A stretch of 7,394 nucleotides of DNA from JAYFNU01 sp964460755 (GTDB taxonomy: Bacteria; Bacillota; Clostridia; Oscillospirales; Ruminococcaceae), in the NCBI GenBank assembly GCA_964460755.1, contig CAYWQL010000042.1, forward strand, positions 1 through 7,394, written 5' to 3'. The notes under the pieces were generated by a model, which was given only the letters and a program-made list of their open reading frames with translations, ran no database searches and was not told the origin of the DNA. A program made the translations under genes and the position numbers. Positions within the stretch are counted from its first letter, which is position 1. Each line of letters begins with the position of its first letter. Shown here in pieces: positions 5,019 through 7,394 of the stretch.

Positions 5019-6920
5019 TTACGGTAGAACGCTTGTGTTTGGATTAATACGATTGGGCGCAGATTGGACTTGTACCGGGACTGAAGAACCCGGTGCGACA
5101 ATTTGGTAGGTATAGTTGTCAGCCAACGCAAGAGAGTAGTTAGATGCCTTAAATGCTCCGTTATCTTGCAGAGTGAGCGTACCAATTTTGATAGGATAAG
5201 TTCCAACAGTTTCTCCTGTATCTCGAGCCAACGCACCAGCAACCGAAGGTGTTTGACCAGTAATAGCAGGGGATAGCGAATATGTAATTACTGAATCGGC
5301 AACGCCGACATTTTTACGCTGTCCGGCGTTGGGAGTGGCAATGATGGATTTTTTCGTAACGGAAGACGTCGCTGTTCCGTAAGCGGAATAACAACCGCTT
5401 TTTTCAGCACAATAGTAAATGGTAGTGGAACCCACATCTGTACGCGTCGGTGCTTGTGCGGAATAAGTACCTGTTTCTGTTGTGCTGTAGGTTATGGAAA
5501 CCCCTGTAGCACCAGCTGCCGGTGTAAAAGTTGCGGTATGTGCGGACCCGTCATACACGCCGGTATAATTGGTTGTAGTCAATGGTACGACCATTGGTTG
5601 AGCGATAACTGCACTCGAAGAAGAGACTGCAGAAGACGGAGCTAATGACGTTGCGCTTTTTCGTGTAATCAAATTATAGGTGGAACCAGACGTAAGACCT
5701 GTGAAATTCACAAGCCCAGAGGAGTTTGGCTGAACCCAGGTGGTGCCGTTATCAAGACTGTATTCCTGACCGGTAATAGCTTTTACTGTAATGCTTGTAT
5801 TTGTGGTGGAGACATCAGGCGTAGTAAAATCAGCGGTGGTATTGGTGGGAACCGTGGGCGCGCTCGGTGTGCTGGGCGGAGACGCCACAACCAGCGTTTG
5901 CGCATCACTGTCGGGGTCGGAGCCGCTGCCTAATTTTATTACAGAGAGTGTTTTTCCGATAAAATCGTATGAATTACCATTATAGGTTCCTTTGGATGGA
6001 ATTGTGCCGGAAGAACTTGCGGTAAAATTATAGGTTTGACCGCCTGTGGTAATTTTGTAGCTTTGTCCCGCTTCAAAATTGGCAATCGTGCCTGCGGGAT
6101 AATCAGGGACAGTATTAGGCGCGGAGAAACTAAGCGTTCCCCCGGCAATAGCAACGGCAGAATTGTAACCCGTGTCGCCTACATCAGCAATTACCATTTT
6201 AATTGTAACCGTATCATTCACAGCTACCGTTTTTTGAGCTGTAAACACATTTGATACGCCGTTGAAGTTGCCTCCGGAAGAATCGGTATCGCCCGGAATG
6301 GAAAAGGATTTAACTTTGAAATAATCCTGCTGAGGATCAATGGAAGACAGATTGGTATCGGCGCCGGAATTCATGTTGGTTTTGCTGTAACCTGCGCGCA
6401 GACTGGTAATGTTAACGGGCTCGCCGTTTGAAAGCAACGCAATATTTTCATAATCGCCGTCGTTTATCTTTATGAAGAGGCCAAAGGAATCGTTATAATT
6501 TGCGCTTTGATTAAATTCTTTGGACGCAAATATGTAATTAAAGCTCAAGAGTGTGCCGGTAGATACCAATGTAAACTCCAGTTTAGCGGTATGACCGCCA
6601 TACGACACGTTAGAACTTTGTATTATTGCGGCCAAATCCGGGTCTTGTTGAGTGGTTGAATTTTGCCCGTCAGTGGATAGCAGGATGCCGCTTGCTATGC
6701 CGAAAGAATCCGTGCCGTCAGAAAAGCTGCGCAAATCACCCGTGCAAGACGGATTTTGAATCGTTAAAGTGCTGCCGGCAGGCAACAAGCTTGTCGCCAA
6801 TTGAGATGCATTTGTAGAGACCGTAGTGGTAAGAGCTGCGTTAACCGAATATGGAGAAATAGAACACAGCATTACTATAGCCACTAAAATTGATATTCGT
6901 TTCATTTGCTTTTGTTTCAT
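5019..6920 (-). CDS. Secreted choice-of-anchor L domain protein with Fn3-like and MBG-like modules
   Basis: This encodes a 633-residue exported protein of unknown role, probably extracellular or surface-associated. An N-terminal signal peptide is clear: basic MKQKQMKR, a hydrophobic core, and a likely cleavage after VNA or VNAA (residue 28 or 29). There is no lipobox. Residues about 37-266 match the choice-of-anchor L family, with FGIASGILLSTDG (73-85), LSFNYIFASKEF (125-136), NDSFGLFI (143-150), IALLSNGEPVNITSL (160-174) and KMVIADVGDTGYNSAVAI (241-258). A short glycine-rich module follows (about 275-332), then a Pro/Thr linker (346-368), an Fn3-like module (about 369-440, EYSLDNGTTW and FTGLTSGSTYNL), and two MBG/Ig-like modules (about 446-525 and 526-608). 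The C-terminus, ending NTSVLP, has no LPXTG motif, hydrophobic tail or SLH repeat. Mature-region cysteines are few: Cys60, Cys504 and Cys510. The family is known for varied C-terminal anchors; adhesion or matrix function is inference only. Confidence 0.87.
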   Translation of the reverse strand: MKQKQMKRISILVAIVMLCSISPYSVNAALTTTVSTNASQLATSLLPAGSTLTIQNPSCTGDLRSFSDGTDSFGIASGILLSTDGQNSTTQQDPDLAAIIQSSNVSYGGHTAKLEFTLVSTGTLLSFNYIFASKEFNQSANYNDSFGLFIKINDGDYENIALLSNGEPVNITSLRAGYSKTNMNSGADTNLSSIDPQQDYFKVKSFSIPGDTDSSGGNFNGVSNVFTAQKTVAVNDTVTIKMVIADVGDTGYNSAVAIAGGTLSFSAPNTVPDYPAGTIANFEAGQSYKITTGGQTYNFTASSSGTIPSKGTYNGNSYDFIGKTLSVIKLGSGSDPDSDAQTLVVASPPSTPSAPTVPTNTTADFTTPDVSTTNTSITVKAITGQEYSLDNGTTWVQPNSSGLVNFTGLTSGSTYNLITRKSATSLAPSSAVSSSSAVIAQPMVVPLTTTNYTGVYDGSAHTATFTPAAGATGVSITYSTTETGTYSAQAPTRTDVGSTTIYYCAEKSGCYSAYGTATSSVTKKSIIATPNAGQRKNVGVADSVITYSLSPAITGQTPSVAGALARDTGETVGTYPIKIGTLTLQDNGAFKASNYSLALADNYTYQIVAPGSSVPVQVQSAPNRINPNTSVLP

Positions 6921-6927
6921 CCGCTAA

Positions 6928-6933
6928 TCCTCG
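6928..6933 (-). promoter_or_regulatory. Ribosome binding site fixing the start of the secreted protein
   Basis: On the minus strand CGAGGA (6933 to 6928) lies seven bases before the ATG at 6920. A second in-frame ATG five codons later has no comparable purine-rich site before it. The first start also gives the full basic n-region of the signal peptide, so it is preferred. Confidence 0.75.
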
Positions 6934-6969
6934 CACGCAATAAAATATTAAAATTTTGTCGCATTCTTA

Positions 6970-6982
6970 AAACTGTCAGTTT
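6970..6982. promoter_or_regulatory. Palindrome in the leader of the secreted-protein gene, possible operator
   Basis: AAACTG (6970-6975) and CAGTTT (6977-6982) form a perfect inverted repeat around one T. It lies just downstream of the predicted minus-strand transcription start (about 6989), a position where a bound repressor could block transcription. No specific regulator can be named from the sequence, and a short palindrome like this could occur by chance. Confidence 0.35.
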
Positions 6983-6995
6983 ACAAACTCAAAGA

Positions 6996-7024
6996 ATTAT
7001 AACACAAATGGTAATAGTAATCAA
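6996..7024 (-). promoter_or_regulatory. Predicted sigma-70-type promoter of the secreted-protein gene
   Basis: On the minus strand TTGATT (7024 to 7019) and a perfect TATAAT (7001 to 6996) are 17 bases apart. TGT precedes the -10, giving the extended TGn motif. The expected start is near 6989, which gives a leader of about 69 nt before the ATG at 6920. The region is AT-rich, so chance matches are easier, but the combination of spacing, perfect -10, extended -10 and location in front of a real gene is convincing. Confidence 0.75.
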
Positions 7025-7361
7025 GAAACGCAGGAATCAATATGAAGATTAATGAAAAACCTTTTCGGCAGAAGCTATACAAGCTATGTTATTGTTTTCC
7101 AAGAAAAATAGAAATGCAAATAAAATAAAACGCCTTAAACTTACATACAAAATGCAATCATTATAACTGACAACGCGCTGAACACAAAATTAGCTTAAAC
7201 AAGGAAGTGATAAATTACGAGATACCCTTAAAAAAAACAATACGGTGTGACGTGGTTTGCGTTTCAAAAAGGAATATGTAGTGCGCGAGAAAAAGGAAAA
7301 CACATTTAAACTTTAGCTGTTCGTAAAAAGACGGCGTCAAATTGCCATAAAAAAGGGCAAC
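7025..7361. other. AT-rich intergenic stretch with no convincing gene
   Basis: About 340 bases upstream of the secreted-protein promoter carry no long open frame on either strand, no tRNA- or rRNA-like sequence and no insertion sequence ends. Visible small items are a 7-bp direct repeat, AAGCTAT (7072-7078 and 7081-7087), a 28-codon plus-strand frame at 7042-7128 with an AGGA six bases before its ATG, a GTG-initiated 24-codon frame at 7207-7281, and a weak TTGCC/GGCAA hairpin (7342-7360). None is strong enough to call a gene. Confidence 0.6.
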
Positions 7362-7390
7362 AAAAAAACTCCCTAAAAATAGGGAGTTTT
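7362..7390 (-). terminator. Intrinsic terminator for a minus-strand gene beyond the right edge
   Basis: An 11-bp perfect stem, AAAACTCCCTA (7365-7375) with TAGGGAGTTTT (7380-7390), closes a four-base loop. On the minus strand the stem runs into seven T residues (7368 to 7362). On the plus strand only four T residues are present before CGTG. The stronger direction is therefore leftward, implying a minus-strand gene whose 3' end lies just to the right of the window. Weak plus-strand termination is also possible. Confidence 0.75.
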
Positions 7391-7394
7391 CGTG

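Noticed and set aside
4795..7394. Insertion sequence ends, CRISPR repeats, attachment sites or tRNA genes marking a mobile region.
   Set aside because: No transposase, terminal inverted repeat pair, regularly spaced repeats or tRNA-like cloverleaf was found. The lower GC content alone is not enough to claim transfer.

Overview
The window looks like a bacterial chromosome segment, most likely from a Gram-positive Clostridia-type (Bacillota) organism. The reasons are strong purine-rich Shine-Dalgarno sites (GGGAGG before tuf, AAAGGAG before guaB), Clostridia-like EF-Tu and GMP synthetase sequences, and a secreted protein whose Fn3-like and MBG-like modules are common in that class. This assignment rests on sequence feel, not on a search, and is not certain below phylum.

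Layout: positions 1-4657 hold four plus-strand housekeeping genes: the 3' end of fusA (elongation factor G), tuf (elongation factor Tu), guaB (IMP dehydrogenase) and guaA (GMP synthetase). A good sigma-70-type promoter with an extended -10 lies in the fusA-tuf gap, so tuf can be transcribed independently of fusA. A GC-rich hairpin with a T-rich tail separates tuf from guaB. Only a few bases lie between that tail and the guaB ribosome binding site, which suggests that guaB-guaA depends at least partly on read-through from tuf. guaB and guaA are almost abutting (7-nt gap) and together convert IMP to XMP to GMP, the precursor of the GTP that EF-G and EF-Tu hydrolyse. After guaA come a multi-stem RNA-like structure and a strong intrinsic terminator (4755-4794).

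From about 4795 to the right edge the character changes. The DNA is visibly more AT-rich outside genes, and the only convincing gene (5019-6920) is on the minus strand, convergent with guaA. It encodes a 633-residue exported protein with an N-terminal choice-of-anchor L domain, then Fn3-like and MBG-like modules, and no recognisable cell-wall or membrane anchor. Its promoter (TTGATT, 17 nt, TATAAT with a TGn extension) and a short palindrome in its leader can be read directly. The remaining 470 bases to the right hold no convincing gene. They end in a hairpin whose long T-run is on the minus strand, so another minus-strand gene probably lies just beyond the window.

The most notable points are an IMP dehydrogenase that has cleanly lost its regulatory CBS (Bateman) module, the linkage of the translation GTPase genes to guanine nucleotide synthesis through a possible attenuator, and an apparently anchorless choice-of-anchor L surface protein. 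I did not find convincing evidence of a wholly new defence, mobile or RNA system.
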